Assembly (NCBI GenBank): GCA_014706295.1
Contig: JACSVZ010000002.1
Coordinates: 50,556,717-50,620,716, forward strand
Direction: 5' to 3'
Source: Lycocorax pyrrhopterus obiensis
Taxonomy: Eukaryota; Chordata; Aves; Passeriformes; Paradisaeidae
DNA length: 64,000 nucleotides
Part shown: positions 50,101 through 63,800 of the stretch, one piece after another
How the letters are laid out: every line of letters begins with the position of its first letter
Numbering within the stretch: the stretch's first letter is position 1
Notes under the pieces: model-generated
Told to the model about the DNA's origin: nothing
The model's database searches: none
What the model saw: the letters and a program-made list of their open reading frames with translations, nothing else
Made by a program: the position numbers and the translations under genes

Positions 50101-53100
50101 AAAATGATTATGGTACAAAAGGCCCAGAGGCTGTGATAAATCAGTTTATTTCTATGACTGCAAGAGAGAAGGGAGTGTGCTTCCATTCCTTCCTCGATCC
50201 TCTCTAAAATAAATGTAAATAGTTAAGAAACAATTGTAGAAAGAGTTTGTGTCACTCCTGTTGAAACACCTGCTCTTCCTCTGTGTGTTAGAAAATGAAC
50301 CCTGCAAGCATAAAAGCGATTGTGTTGTCGAAGGACAAGGCCATAAGCGAAGGAGGTGATTCTTTTGTCCTCCTGAAGAAAGGCACTTAGTGCCAGCAAA
50401 AAGACCGGGAAGGCCTTTTGTGCATATTTCACTTTGCAGATCTCAGGGCATTCATTCCACTCAGTTATTCCTGCCAAAGTTTCAATTCTTCCACCCTTCT
50501 TAGGGGGACTGGCAGCCTGGTAGTCACCCTATTGGCAATGCCTTTGTTGCACAAAGCCTTTGGAGAAGGTCCCTCTGAAATGAGCGCAGCCCTAGGGCAG
50601 CTGGTTGTGCATTTGCATTGTTTGGAAGCAAGATTATTCCTTGTCTCCCCAAAAAGTAGACTGCCACTGGACTTAATTCTTGACTGCAAAGGTTATGGGT
50701 AGAAACCCTAAAACCAGGTTATTCGCATTTTACTTGAATTATTTCTTCAGCCAATGCCCTTTTGAACAGATGTTTGGAGTGAGCTGTGCACTTAGGCAGC
50801 TCTTACAGAGTTCACATTTTAATTTGGGAAATAAATATGATTTCCCTGTCCAGCAGAATTTCCTGGCACCACCTAAATGTAAAAAATAACTTGTCCCTTT
50901 ATAATCAAAGTAAAACAATTACAGATTACCATTATTTTATTGTATGGCTTTCAGGTTTTCTGGCTCATTGGTAGACCAGTAGGCTTTACAATACAGTTCC
51001 AATGTACTTCCAGTATATACAAATAAGAGACCTCAGTTCAAGGTTTTCATGCACTTATCAGGACTCTAAAACTGAATTACTGTCATGGCTGAAAGCTGAT
51101 GTGTTTTTCATCATCCAGTGAGATGTAATTGTAAATAACTATTAACTGAAGCAAACACAAGAAATATTCCATGAGGTTTAGGATATATTTTACCCAAACC
51201 ACAACAACGTCGGTAGTCACTGTCTGCATACCGCAAATACTGAAGACAGATACAACAGAGAAGGAAATTCAGATCTTAATTACTGAGATATGATGATCCA
51301 AATTACAATAATTACTCCCCAAAATGAACTTCCAGAAGTCTGCTGCAAGAATGGAAAGTCAGCTTGTCATCATCACCTGCTAGGAAGCCACTTGTTTTCT
51401 CACTGCAGCACCTGTTCAGTTTGCTGTTCTGCAAATCATTGAATTTAGACCAATCAATCAGTGCAATTTTGTCTTCACAAGCACTCTGTGTTTCCCTCAT
51501 ATGGGTATTAGTACGTCAGAGAACAGATTTTTCAAGAGACAAAAGGAAAACAGCAGCCATCATCTGTTATAGGAAAAAGACTAATATGGTACTCATTATA
51601 TACACACACTTTCCTGTTTTATTTCCCTGACAATAATTTTCATGAGCTAAGATAAATCAGTACACTGAATTTCTTTTGCTATTCTTGGCCTGTGTGCTGT
51701 AGCAGTGTATCAGAGGTAAATCTCTTGCTTCCTGGTGCTTTGAGCATCATACCAGAATGCTGAGTCTTGAGAAGTTTCCCCCTCCTGATGGAAAGACATG
51801 CCTAATTATCTATCTAAGGAGTGGAGCACATTTGCAGAGGTCACACTGCTCAGGCAACTTACACAACAGTTTTGCTGCACTGCTTAAAAAGAATTTTAGT
51901 ATTTAAAACTGTAAACCAGGTGTCCTCTATAAATAGAAGATAAAAGAGCCAACAAAAGTGTATCTATAATGTATATGCATAGTTCATAAAAAGACACATA
52001 TTTGGCAGTAAACCAGGAGTTTGCTTTATGCCTTTCCTGTCTTGAGTCAGAAAAACTGAACTCCAGGGATCTCTATCTGTGCAATATGTTGAAAAGTGCA
52101 GAAATGAAATGTTTCTGCTGATTAGAAGTCAAGAAAACCAAGCGTTTTATTATATCAAAGAACTGATTAAAAATAACTATTTCATATCCTATTTAGGTAA
52201 AATTTATCCCCAAGACTGACAATGCAGAACATAACTTGGAAGGGAAGGATGCTTACAAAGCTGCTGTGGTGCCTCCACAGCTCAGGCCAAACGGGCTGCA
52301 CGTTTCTTTGGTCAGTCAGAAGGCTGCTGCTGCCATGGCCTTGTTACCCCTGCAGGTTTGTGCAAAGACAGATGGCACTGTCCTATTTTGAACCATTTTG
52401 AAAACTCTGGATCTCAAATCCCAAACTAGCAGACTGCTTTATTTTCCACTACATCATTCCAGTTGACACTACAAATGCACTGCACAACTGCCTTCAAATC
52501 CTGCCAGGAGAGTCTCCAGCACTGTCTGTCTCCATCCTATTGAACATATGCTGTCTCTGTAACACGTTTATCAGGATGGAGACTGGCTGATTGTGTGGAT
52601 ATTTCAAGAAGCCTTTAAAAGTCCCCTAAACAGCCTGATTAAAAGGCTTTGCATGTGGAAAATAGAGCTGCAACCATGGAGGTTTGGATTAGACTGTTGC
52701 ACGGGCCATACCCCAGTTGTACAGCAGGGAAAAGGAGAAATAAAAGCAGTAGATGAATGTGTAAAACTGTGAAACAGTCTCTATTTTTATGTCAAATGCT
52801 GATCAGGCTGTGAACCACTGCAAAAAAGCACTCATAAAAGGTCTTAGAGCCCTACTGAAGCGTAAAAACTCAAAACTGGTGATCAGCTGTCCTACAGCAA
52901 CACAGGGCTTTATGCAAATACAAGAAGATTTTGCTATGAATATTTCACCAAAAGAAAAGGACACATAGCAGATGAGGAAAAAATCAAACTATTGCCCAAA
53001 AGCAGAAACAGTGGGAGAGGTAAAGAAACTACAAACTGTGAAGTACAAACATTCCAGCCCCTTCCCAACTGTCCAAATAAAATTGATAGAACAGAAACGC

Positions 53101-53257
53101 TTCTTATTGGTAAAATACAACATGAAGACAGAGCACAATCTACTTCATTTGGAGTGCCTGAAATCTCTCGACAAGAACAGAAATGCCACAGCTCCATGTC
53201 ATGAAGAGATGTATTTCCTGCTGATTTTTTTCTTCCTTGGATTAATTTTCTTTTCTT
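47188..53257 (-). other. CNTNAP2: Intronic DNA between two CR1 copies
   Basis: This is mostly unique AT-rich sequence. The only structured piece I can point to is the possible LTR remnant near 49052-49350. No main-gene exon was recognised; all frames are short and without domain signatures. Confidence 0.6.
49052..49350 (-). mobile_element. Possible solo-LTR remnant (uncertain)
   Basis: Read on the minus strand, the piece has a GC-richer body, then a 'gttgcaataaacttt' polyadenylation signal, and about 25 bases later a '-cgttaca' end of the type that closes retroviral LTRs. The other terminus cannot be fixed, no target-site duplication was found and no internal proviral genes flank it. A unique sequence with a chance AATAAA is the alternative. 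Confidence 0.3.
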
Positions 53258-53994
53258 GGCACCATTTAACATATTTGTCAGTGACACAAACAGTGGGATT
53301 GAGTGCACCCTCAGTAAGTTTGCCAACAACACCAAGCTGTGTGGTGTAGTTGACCTGCTGGGGGGAAAGGATGCTCTCCGGAGGGATTTTGACAGGCTGG
53401 AGACGCGGGCCAATGGTGGGTTACATCAAAGGCCACGTGGCCAGCAGATCGAGGGATGTGATTTTGCTCCTCTGCTCCACTCTTGTGACACCCCACCTGG
53501 AGTGCTGTGTCCAGCTCTGGGGCCCCTGACTTAAGAAGTACCTGGGCCACGGGAGGGCCATGAAGATGCTCAGAGGGCTGGAGCACCTCTCCTCTCCAGG
53601 TTGAGAGAACTTGGGTTGAGAAGAGCCTAGAGAATAGAAGGCTCCAGGGAGACCTTAAAACAGCCTTCCAGTACCTAAAGGGAGCCACAAGAGAGCTGGA
53701 GAGGGACTTTTCATAAGGTGCTGTAGTGACAGAAGAAGGGGAAATGGCTTCAAACTGAAAGAGGATAGATTTAGACTGGATATCAGGAAGAAATCCTTTA
53801 CAATGAGGGTGGCAAAACACTGGAACAGGTTGCCTGGAGAAGTTGTGGGTGTCCCACCTCTGGAAGTGTTCAGTCCCAGGTTGGATGGGGTTTTGAGCAG
53901 CCTGGTCTAGTGGAAGGTGTCCTTGCTCATGGCAGGGGCATGGAACTAGAGGATCTTTAAGGTTTCTTCTAACCCAGGCCATTCTATGATTTTA
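53258..53994 (+). mobile_element. CR1 LINE, 5'-truncated copy with an internal deletion
   Basis: It starts at the PFNIFVSD equivalent of the reverse transcriptase. The catalytic FADD box is changed to FANN (about 53318-53329), a clear inactivating change. Relative to the copy at 46211 it lacks roughly 180-200 bases after '-gagacgcgggccaatg' (53401-53416). It then continues collinearly to the 3' end '-aggccattctatgatttta'. The long minus-strand frame over 53311-53982 is an antisense shadow of this element. Confidence 0.97.
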
Positions 53995-56900
53995 TTAATG
54001 CCCTTTCAATTTTAAAACAATGCACTGAGGGTAAAAAGGGGTAAAGGATTATTGTGAGATACCAATGAGAAGAAAATTAGATAAATAAAATAAGACCTTC
54101 TTTTAAAAAATGAATGTATAAGACAGTATTCCCTTCCCCAAGGAATGATTTTATTCTTTTCTGTCAAAAGAGTAATATTGAATAAGCAGGAAAAACATTA
54201 GATCCAAATTGGAGACCCAACTAGAAAATTAGATATTTAATTAATACATACAGAAAAGCATGAACTGTAAAATCTGTGGCATGGAAGAATATTCAGGTAA
54301 GATTTCACTGGAAAATGAGAAATGGTATTTGAATTGATAAAGTAGATGCAGTGTTTATATATACTGAAGAAGGCACACCTTCTAGGAGGAAATCAATTTC
54401 TTTCTACAGTCTGCTTGGTATCATTGTACTTGAAATTATTTCTAGTTTATATATTGATGCAAAAAACATATAAAAATAACCGTATAAACCCCAGCCCCTT
54501 TAAGATTAAGATTAATGGCTAATACGAAGACTGTTTAAGACTTTAAGATTAATGTAAGTAAGTTTTAGTCGCAAAATACACAGGTTAAATTATTAGGGCA
54601 GAGAAGCTAAATCCTTGCTGTTTTAAGGTGCTAAATCATTTGCAGTATGCCTAAGAGAAGAACACCAGAGAATTAATATTAGAAGGAAAAAAATCCAAGA
54701 CCTAAGGAATCACAGAAAAAAGCTCTCCATAAAATGTGCAGAGATTTTTGCTAAATCAGCTTAAGAAGTACAGATTTTAAGTAGAATTTGATGGCTTATC
54801 TGGAGTAAAGCCTATGACGTTTCACTAAGTGTTTGGCATCCTCTGTTTCAGGGGCTGTCAGTTCAAGTATTTGATGCTGATTATGTGATACACATCACCA
54901 CCTATCTACTGTAGTTTTCCATTCAGTGTTTTCTCCCCACCCTCCTTTTTCACCACTGTTTTTCTGTATCTTCTTTATTCTTATTTCAGTTGTTTCCTTC
55001 TCTCCTGTTTTATTCCAAATATTATCATCAGTTATATTCTTTATTCTATTGTTACATCTACCAGTTCGCCTCTACTTTTTTTCTGGTGGTTTTTTTTTGA
55101 CAAATACTTTTCTTTGAGACATTAAGCATCGTGGTTTTTTCATGCTCCCGGGTGATGTGGATTGGCAGACTGAGGTGGGGTGATAAAATAGTTGTTGTCA
55201 AGACACCTGTCTCAGACCAGAAGAGTTCTTCACAGAAATCTGGAAAAAATTGCCGTATTTGAGAAGCCTCAGGTACTCCAAGAACACAGGCATGTGTGAG
55301 AGTTTCTGTGCTAGGAAACCCTCGTGTTTTTCATCACGATCTCTACATTGAACTGAAGTACTAAATCCCCTGAAATACGATAGGCTTCCTCCACTTCTCA
55401 ATGCACCGTTACTGATTGAAGCAGCTTGATGTAAGCTGAGGAAAGAACAAACCACTAACTACTGTTTTGCCCTAAAAATCTGCACTTCTCTTTTCACCCA
55501 TACTTCTCCTCTTCTGAAACTGGTGAAAAGAAACACTTTAAATACTGCTGGTAGTTCCAATCTAATAGTGAGCTTTGTGACAGTCACACGTCTGACAGCA
55601 TTGAAATGCACAGAGAACACTTAGTCTGACACATTAACAGATGCACTGCGAGGCTGAAATATTCTGGATATGCTGAATTTGCTGGGCATAACATTTAGCT
55701 GTGCATCTGTGCATGTAGCCACAGCATGTTCCAGTTCATGGCATGTGCAAAGCCAAGTTTAATTTCTCAGGCACAGTTGTGAGTTGTCCAGGATTTCTGA
55801 ATGACAAGCAACCCTCACAGACTATCTGCTGGGCTGCTGGGTGGATGTGAGTCACAAGAAGAGCTGGAAAAAAGAAATGTGATAGGTGACCAGTAAAAGC
55901 AATTTGTGTCTTTTAGCAGCTGCCAAGCTCGTAGGTACACATCCGCATAAACTCTATATGTGGACTCTATTTAAGCATGCTCAGCACCAAGCTCTGCAAG
56001 AGGAGATGAATAATGGCATAAGAAATCCTCAGCATCCTTTAGAAAAATACGGGATTTTTGTGGATGAGTCCATCTGAAAATTGGAAAAGATTGAAATGAG
56101 TATTTTTTTCATTTCTTTTCTCCCTGTCTTCAGTTTGTTACTAATAGGAAGAGTTTGATTCAGGCAGCAATCTAGATGATAAAGGTGAACGCTAGATTGA
56201 GATTGCAGGAGTTTAAGATATAGAGAACCCTGTCCTTTTGTCTTAGAAAATCTGTGGCTAGTTGGTGTGTTCGCCCTAAGAGGCTGGCTGATGTGTTTGT
56301 AAATCAGTTAAATAGCAGAGCAGTGAGGCTGCTGGTCAGCGAGGGGCCTTTTGTCAGCTGCTCAAACTGAAAAGGTCACAGCAAGGTAGCACTGACCACA
56401 TGATCCTGTTCATCAGCTCGTCCTTGCCTATGGAGAGACAGGGCAATATGCTGCTAATTTTGTCCGTGACACTGAATTACTGTGACTGGAGGTCCAAGAG
56501 GATGGGAATGAGCCAGCCCAAAACTTGATGCCCTCCGTGTGAGATCTGTGAAAGCAGCACGGGCTGAAGCCAAACTGCCACACGCTCAGCTGGGACAGTT
56601 GTTGTGCATTTTGACAGGAGATCTGACTTTGTTAGGGAACCGATGCCAATCCACAATAATTAAGAAGAAGCAGATAGGTGAGGTAAAGATATATTTGCTC
56701 ATTTCTTTGACTCATGGTCAGGCAGTAAGAAAAACACGAAGGAACAAGAAAAACTGGTATCTCCCAAGGACAGCTGATCAAGTGCCATTTCCCAAACTGT
56801 CCATTCCTCCAATCTGGCACCAGAGAAGCAGGACATCCCTATTTGATCCACAAGCATCTGGCATCAGCCATCTTTCTAGCTTATCGACACTTTTGATTTG

Positions 56901-58856
56901 TCACCACTGTTTCATTCCCTACATCTGGGTTTCTCACAGCTTCTTCCATGCCACTCCTTAGTCCCTTTGGCTCTTCTTTATTTTCTCCCCCTCCAGAGGC
57001 ATTTACCCAAATTTGCTACAAGAACTTGATATTCAGAAGGCACCACTGCTGCTTAAGTTGCACAGAAAGAAAATTGTCTGACAAGTTAATATAAATTTCT
57101 ACTTTTTTTTTTTCAAAACATAGACATGTTTGATGATTTCCATTTGAGTTGTGGAAAAAAGGAGGAAGGGTATACAATTTGGTCATGCTAAGAGCTGGAG
57201 AAAGCTGACCTGCAGAGCCCTGCCATGCTTTACAGACCACGCCCCAGCTTTGGGTGCCTGGGCTCCTGGTGGCTGGGAGCCTGAGGGCCACTGAAATGTG
57301 GGTAAGCTCAGGAGAGAAGGAGCTGGGTCCAGAGCAACAGAGACCGCATTCTCAATCCATCTGTAGCAACAGGATGCAGCCTGACCTGAGTGTTACTGAA
57401 ATAAAAGCTGCCTGCCGCAAAATTTAGATGTGAGCTGCAGCCACATTTAGATGTGACAGAACCAGGCAGAGCAGTGAAGGGAGTCAGAGGATGAGGGTGG
57501 GAGGAGAAGGGAGATACCGGCTAGGCAAGAAGCCTGTAACAAATGTGTGTATGAGGAGAGCTCCTCAAATTTCTTTTATTTTGGAGACAGCTAAAGCAAT
57601 TGAAATATTATTGAAATGCAGCAGAGTTTTTAGTAATAAGAGGTGTCCTAAGCCTGCTGCCCTCACATGGCTCTGTGGGGAAGCTCAAAGGCAGGCAGGC
57701 TGGGAACTGGGAGAGAAATGCAGGGGAACCTGTCCACCCATCTTTCCTATATTATGATATTATGTTTATTTTATTATGGCTTTTAATTGGACTGACTACA
57801 TTACTTTAATAATTATGTACAAAGTAAATTTCTCAAAAAAAATAACAGTCATAGGTAAGTCTTAAGGAAGGACTGGAAATGACCATCTGGGAAGTAATAG
57901 AAATTAATTTGGAGTGTAAGTGCCATGCACACCACTGAAAAGCCACAAATCCAGTGCAGAAAGAGCTGGTTGTGCAGCACTGTTGGTAAAGCAATCACAT
58001 TGGGAATAGAGGATAGTGTCTGAATGCTGTGATGAATATCTTCCTAGATAATTCATGATGAGGGAAACTAGAAAGAGGGCAGATCCAGGTCTGAACACAA
58101 AACGGGAGTTTGTCAAGCTCATCATGTCCCACTCTTCCTCCCTGTTCCCCATTCTCTCTCTGATCCCCTCAGAATAAAGTGAAAATGCAACACAACTCCA
58201 GTATTTCCCATTCATTTATTTTCCTGTACGAGGACAGGGTGCAGCCTATTATTCTAATTCCAGAAAAAAAAAAGTCCTTCATAAATTTAATGCTCTGGTT
58301 TCAATGCATCCTTCAGCAGAAAGGATGTGGCACACCACAAACAACACCCAGGAACCAGATGCAATGCAAACTGAGCTGCCAGACAGGCATTCCTTCATCC
58401 CTGGAGGGGACACTATTACAAAGTCAAGATAACAGACTTAAGCAATTAAGATATGCTCTATGCATTAATGGATAGAAATCTGTGGATCCCTGCAAGCTTG
58501 CAGGCACTTAGTGGGGAGCTGCTGCATAGGCTCTTTTCTCAAGGTAAAGGAAGTACCAGAAAGTATGGCAGTGTAAAAAAATATTTTCAGCTGACATAAT
58601 GTTACAACACCACTTCAATACCCTGCCTTCTCATGCTGGCCTAGAAACTCAGCAGGGTCGTGTGCCCCCTGATATAACCACGTCAGGTCCTTTGCTCTGA
58701 GCAAAATAACGCTCGGGTTTGCCTAAGGGAATGCAAAATGCTTTGAGAAGCTGTATTAGAAGTTCGTGTCCCTCCCTTTCTCCTATAGCTTTTGCAATCA
58801 CCAACTTCTGCACTTTTAGAATCGGATCAGTTTTAGCCACTGATACTCTGCTGTTC

Positions 58857-58910
58857 TTTCTCCATATGCTCTTTTCTCCATCTGTTGGTTTTTCTCCATA
58901 TGCTCTTTTC
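58857..58910 (+). repeat. Short direct repeat (20 bp, period 34)
   Basis: The 20-mer tttctccatatgctcttttc occurs at 58857-58876 and again at 58891-58910, both exact, with a 14-base spacer. Confidence 0.9.
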
Positions 58911-60320
58911 ATATATAGAGGATGGGTTACAGAGAGCTCATTAGCCTTTGCATGTCCTTCATAACCTCCAACTCTCATCCTGTGACGCCAGGAAGTCAAA
59001 TTTGGCAACTATTTTATTAAATGCATATTTTTGTCTACATTTAAATTAGTGGAAAACTTAAGATATTACCTATGAATAACGTAAAGAAAGTCTTTAAGTC
59101 CTGGTCGAATTAATACAGAAATAGTAGACCATTCCCAGTTTCATTAGTCATGTTATTGACTGTCTTGCAAAGAATCCCATGTGATTCCCATGACCCCATG
59201 ATCCTACGTACAGAAACAGGAAGCCAAGAGGTTGTCATTGCTCCAGGGAGATTGACAAATATGCTAATTTTATGTTAAGTGAGCATTTACTGAGTGAAGA
59301 AAGTACATATTTTCAAGGTGCTAAACTGAAATCAAATCAAATTTGGCTGAGAGAGATATGACAGCTTGATGATTTACATTAGCAATTGTAATAGTATTTG
59401 GCTTTGAAGATGTCTCTCAATTTCAGTATTTCTGAGATCTCCCATCACCCACAACTCAAAAAATTATTTTCAAATTATTCTAAAACAAAGTTGTTTTTTT
59501 TTTTTTTTGGGAGGGACCATTCTAGCTGGAGTATTTTAAACAATTCAATTTTTCTGACACTCGATGACAAATTCATTTCTCTCCCTGGACATTTTTGAAA
59601 TAACTGTATATATGATGGCGCAACCTTCACCCAGTTTGGATTTTGCAACTGATAAGAAGGATCAGGAAACAATTTTTTGATCGATAAGCCTTTCATGTAA
59701 CAATGAGACAGATGACAATCTCCCTCCAAAAAAAGAAAAAGAAAACTCAGAACACAGTCTGAAGAGGACAGAAAATAGGAAGGAGTAACAAAACCAGTGA
59801 CAGTATATATTATCTTGCTATCAGACTGAACAAAAGAAAAATATTACCTTTTGGTGGGAGACTGACTGTAACCTTACTCAACTGCTTCATTTGCAAGTGG
59901 AGTACACCCCTGGTGTTACAGTAGCTGAGAGCCACTGAGGTAGATTTGTGAGTTCATATAGTCATAAAGGAGAGATTTCTAGGTAGTGGTCTACATTTAT
60001 GGGAGAGGAAACAGGCTTCTCTAAAAAGAAAGTTGTAAATGTGTGAGTTTATTCCTGTTGTATTTAAAGGAGCTGTTTATGAACTAGCCACTGTACTGCA
60101 GATTAAATACAGTTTTATTATGGCATATAAATCTAAGAATCAGTGACTGTCATGGTCAGTGGCATAACACTGCTACTATTATGTCAGATTTAGTATCAGA
60201 ATAAACAACCAAGCTGCAGCACAAGGAGCCATTAGTGACATTGACTGTGTTGTAGAAAACCTTTGAATCTAATTCAGGAAGCTATTTAAAAACAATGCTA
60301 CCCTTAGTACTGTACTACAC

Positions 60321-60365
60321 TATCCTATCCTATCCTATCCTATCCTATCCTATCCTATCCTATCC
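60321..60365 (+). repeat. (TATCC)9 microsatellite
   Basis: Nine perfect copies of the pentamer TATCC, followed by TA and unique DNA. Perfect arrays of this length are usually polymorphic. Confidence 0.99.
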
Positions 60366-60444
60366 TAGTACTATACAACATTATTTGCTTGAAATTTCTA
60401 AAATTTTTGCAAAACATTCAAATAAGATACCCTAATTTAAGACA

Positions 60445-60477
60445 CCCCCCCCACCCTCCCCCCCCCCCCCCCCCCCC
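60445..60477 (+). repeat. C-rich tract ending in C20
   Basis: C8, A, C3, T and then twenty C in a row. The complementary strand is a G20 run able to form a quadruplex. Exact length in the assembly should be doubted. Confidence 0.95.
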
Positions 60478-60858
60478 AAAAAAGAAGGACAAAAACCCAA
60501 CAAAGGATATGACAGAATCATTTCAAATAACCAGTCTCTGTTGAGTGGTGTCAGCTCTATCGGCTTGGCAAGTTTTAAAAGGATGTCACTGATACAATCA
60601 CAATGTCTGTTGTTATTTACAGCATGGGTGTAGCTGAAGCCATTGGGAATCACCCAATCTTCCAAGTGAGTTCCTTCTCCATGACAACTAATAGTGTTTT
60701 AACTGTTCCCTGAAATATGCAGATGGAGAATGCATTACTGTACCTATCAGAAAGGGCTTATTTAGAGAGTGTATATATATAGCTTTAAAATTTGCTGAGC
60801 AGAAACACTTGAAAATAAGACATCAGCCAGGTTTTGGTTCTGTAATTTAAACAATGAG

Positions 60859-60882
60859 AGCATTTCTTTTAAAAGAAATGCT
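60859..60882. repeat. Perfect 24-bp palindrome
   Basis: Twelve-base arms without a spacer: AGCATTTCTTTT followed directly by its reverse complement. The match stops at the next base on both sides. Confidence 0.97.
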
Positions 60883-63800
60883 AAGTAGCCTACAGTCAAA
60901 GGTCTGGCTAAACAGGAAAATGTTGAAGTGTCTTTCCATAATTTATATACTTCCCTTTCTTTTTGTGATAGAGGGAGTTAAGCAAATTATTCACCATGAA
61001 TAATTTAGTCTAGGAATTTATAGTTCTATATAAAGGTCCTAAAGAAAGATTATCTTATCTTCACATTTATTCATTACTTAATATTGTTTGAGGAACAAGT
61101 TTATTTTACTATTTCTTGAATATACTCATGCAGAGCAGGTGTTTTTTTTCTTCTGCAAAGAGCAGCAGCACAACATAAACTTACCTTACATTCTATATAC
61201 AGTCTACTCAAGCCGAGTTTAGTAGTGTGAAGGTTGAGTTGAGCCTTTGAACAGAGATAAATTTCATCCTAACAAGCTGGACAGCTTAAAACTGCACGGA
61301 CAGGGCCAGGCTTCTCTGAGAGAGTGAAAGCTGTCCCGGCCTAAGGCAGCTCTGAGCCCCAACACAAAGGTGCATTAGTGCAGCACTTCTCCAGGATCTG
61401 TGGTCCTACACTCCTTCTGGGGGTTTGTTCTTTCAGGCACAGGAGCACATACCATGAAATTCCTGTCTAATTAATACTCTAGAAAATCCCACATCCCTTG
61501 CTCTTCCCAGGTTCTCCAGCAACCTGAGCAAACTTTCTTCGGGTTCTAGGAAACCTCTGGTGCTTCTGGCATTAGAGGCCACTGCAGATCAGAAGATGAC
61601 ACAGGCACCTTCAAATTATCAATGATGGGAGTGAAAACTTGTACAGCTCTTGAGGGAGAGGGTTGACTTCCTCCCAGTGATCTTCCAGAACATGGGGCCT
61701 GAGTCACTTCCCTTTCTGTCTAACAACCTCTGCAATATTTTGGTCAGTCTATGTGTTGTTTTTTTATGAGTTTTCCCTAAGTGAAACAAGTGTCAGATAA
61801 AACCTGAGCTTTTTTTCAATTGTCAAACAATGAGTGAGTTTTGAATTAGACATAATTTCTTTATCTGTCTTTACAAGAAATGGCATGGAAATAATCTGCA
61901 TCCTCAGCCAAAATAATCTGGCCAGAATGCTATTTCTATAGCTATTTCTGATCAAAACATTAGGGCATATTCACATTATTTTTGAGTGTTTTATATCTGG
62001 AACTATGGGCAGAAGTTGCACAAGCTAGGTAAAATAATGTATTTAAGACTTGTGCCTTGGCTTACTAAAGACAATTTTTTTGTCAGTTCTGTCTGTTATC
62101 TTCAGGGAGTTCTATTCTAATTTTTGATTTTTCCTTGGAGAAAAATTATAAGATGCTATACTTTCAGCTTTGGGAATACCTCTGGCTTTTTCAGATTGTG
62201 TAACACTTTTTTTTTTTTTAATGATTTATAAGCCTTGAAGGTGCTCTGAGCTCTTCAGTTTCGCTATCTATGCCATTCGAATTTCATGGGGCGATCAGCA
62301 CATTTTATTGATGTCATGTTTCCTTGACCTTTGAAAGCAGTTGCATTTGAAATAAATTAGCATCAGATATTATACAGTACAGGCAATATAATTCCTGTCT
62401 TCCTGTGGTAGGGAAAAGTTGTATAACGAAGATATGCCACCTTAACAAAATACAGAAGTTAGGAAATGGTCAGTCTAATTACTAGAGTTTTAGTTTTCAT
62501 TTTATTCCATTGCTTTTAAATAGTGTTATCAGTGTTTTGAATGTCAGATAAGACTTGTGCAAATACTCTGTTCAAAATGGCACTAACCAAATTAAATTCC
62601 CTTACAATCTCCTTTTTTTTTTCCTTTTCTTTTTTTTTTTTTTTCAGAGCCGGTAGATGAATACTTTGGAAAGAACTGTAAAACAATGGGATAATTTTCT
62701 CAGCAAGATTCTGTAGAGCGATTTATATGAAACAATTTTCTGAGACATGTTAAAGCACAAGGGAAATAACTTTAGGAATTTAGAAGACTCCTGCATCCTG
62801 TTAGAGGCTGGTTTGCTTGCTAGAAGACCATGAGAATAACGGCTGACCTTCTGGAGCTGTTGAATGCCCATGAAGATTTGGAGACTGGGAATTAGTGAAG
62901 CCTTTTCACAGAGAATAGTCCAAGAGGAAATGAAAAGGCAGCTGCCAGTACAAAGTATGAGAGTTGCTGAGAGGTGAAGAATCACCTGAAGGGTGAGAGT
63001 GAAAAGTTTGAGGGAGGAAATGGCTCCAGCTAGTTTTTGGCAGGGCAAATCTAACTATACTCATAACAACTGAGACTACCTAAGCACCTGATTTAATCCA
63101 GTTTGTCTGGGGTCTACCTTCTGCCTCTCTGGAGCTGCAGCAGATGAATCCTGCAATATTCTGAAAAATGGAAAGAAGATGCTGCATGGATGCTGAGAGG
63201 CATCAGTGAATATTCTTGGCTTCTCTTCTTCATTTTGGTTCTCAAACAAAAGACAAAATTCACTTGGCCTACCCTCATTTCTGCCTCAGAAGTTATTGGG
63301 GTCAAACTGGCAATTCAAAGTGTTTATCAGGTCCCTTGGGTGGGAGACCTGTAGACGGGAAATACTCCTTTCTGAATATGGCTTGTAGGTAGGATTTCTC
63401 AGAGAAAAACCAGACAGATCAAAACCAGAGATCTGGAAGAAAAGAAAAATGACTTTTATTCCGGTCGGGTTTTGACTAGAAGAGCTGCGGAACATTTCCG
63501 CCTTCACCAGAAACACTTCAAAGAGTGAGTATGGACAGACAGATCTGAGATCATAGAGACAGGCAATATTAAATCCCAGAGGCGTTTCAACCAGGCTGAT
63601 TAGCATTATACAGGAAGAGTAGGGGAAGGAGAATTGTCCAGATGTTATATTTTTGTATGACAACTCATACATAACTCATGCAGGGGAAAGCACATCTTTA
63701 ATATTCAACTTCTACCTGCTGTAGCAGGAGGGCTCCCAATATGACAATATGCACTCTCACTGAGATTACAGTACTGAATGTTAATTCACCTGCTCAGAAA

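Noticed and set aside
53311..53982. Minus-strand open frame of 223 codons
   Set aside because: It is antisense to the CR1 copy at 53258-53994 and is a shadow of it.
58649..59008. Minus-strand 119-codon frame rich in Lys, Glu and Arg
   Set aside because: Part of its content comes from the 34-base-period direct repeat. No family match was recognised and the length is not exceptional.
61141..61290. Strong GTAAGT donor at 61184 with an open frame before it on the minus strand
   Set aside because: No pyrimidine-rich acceptor in a suitable place and the translation does not resemble a laminin-G domain.
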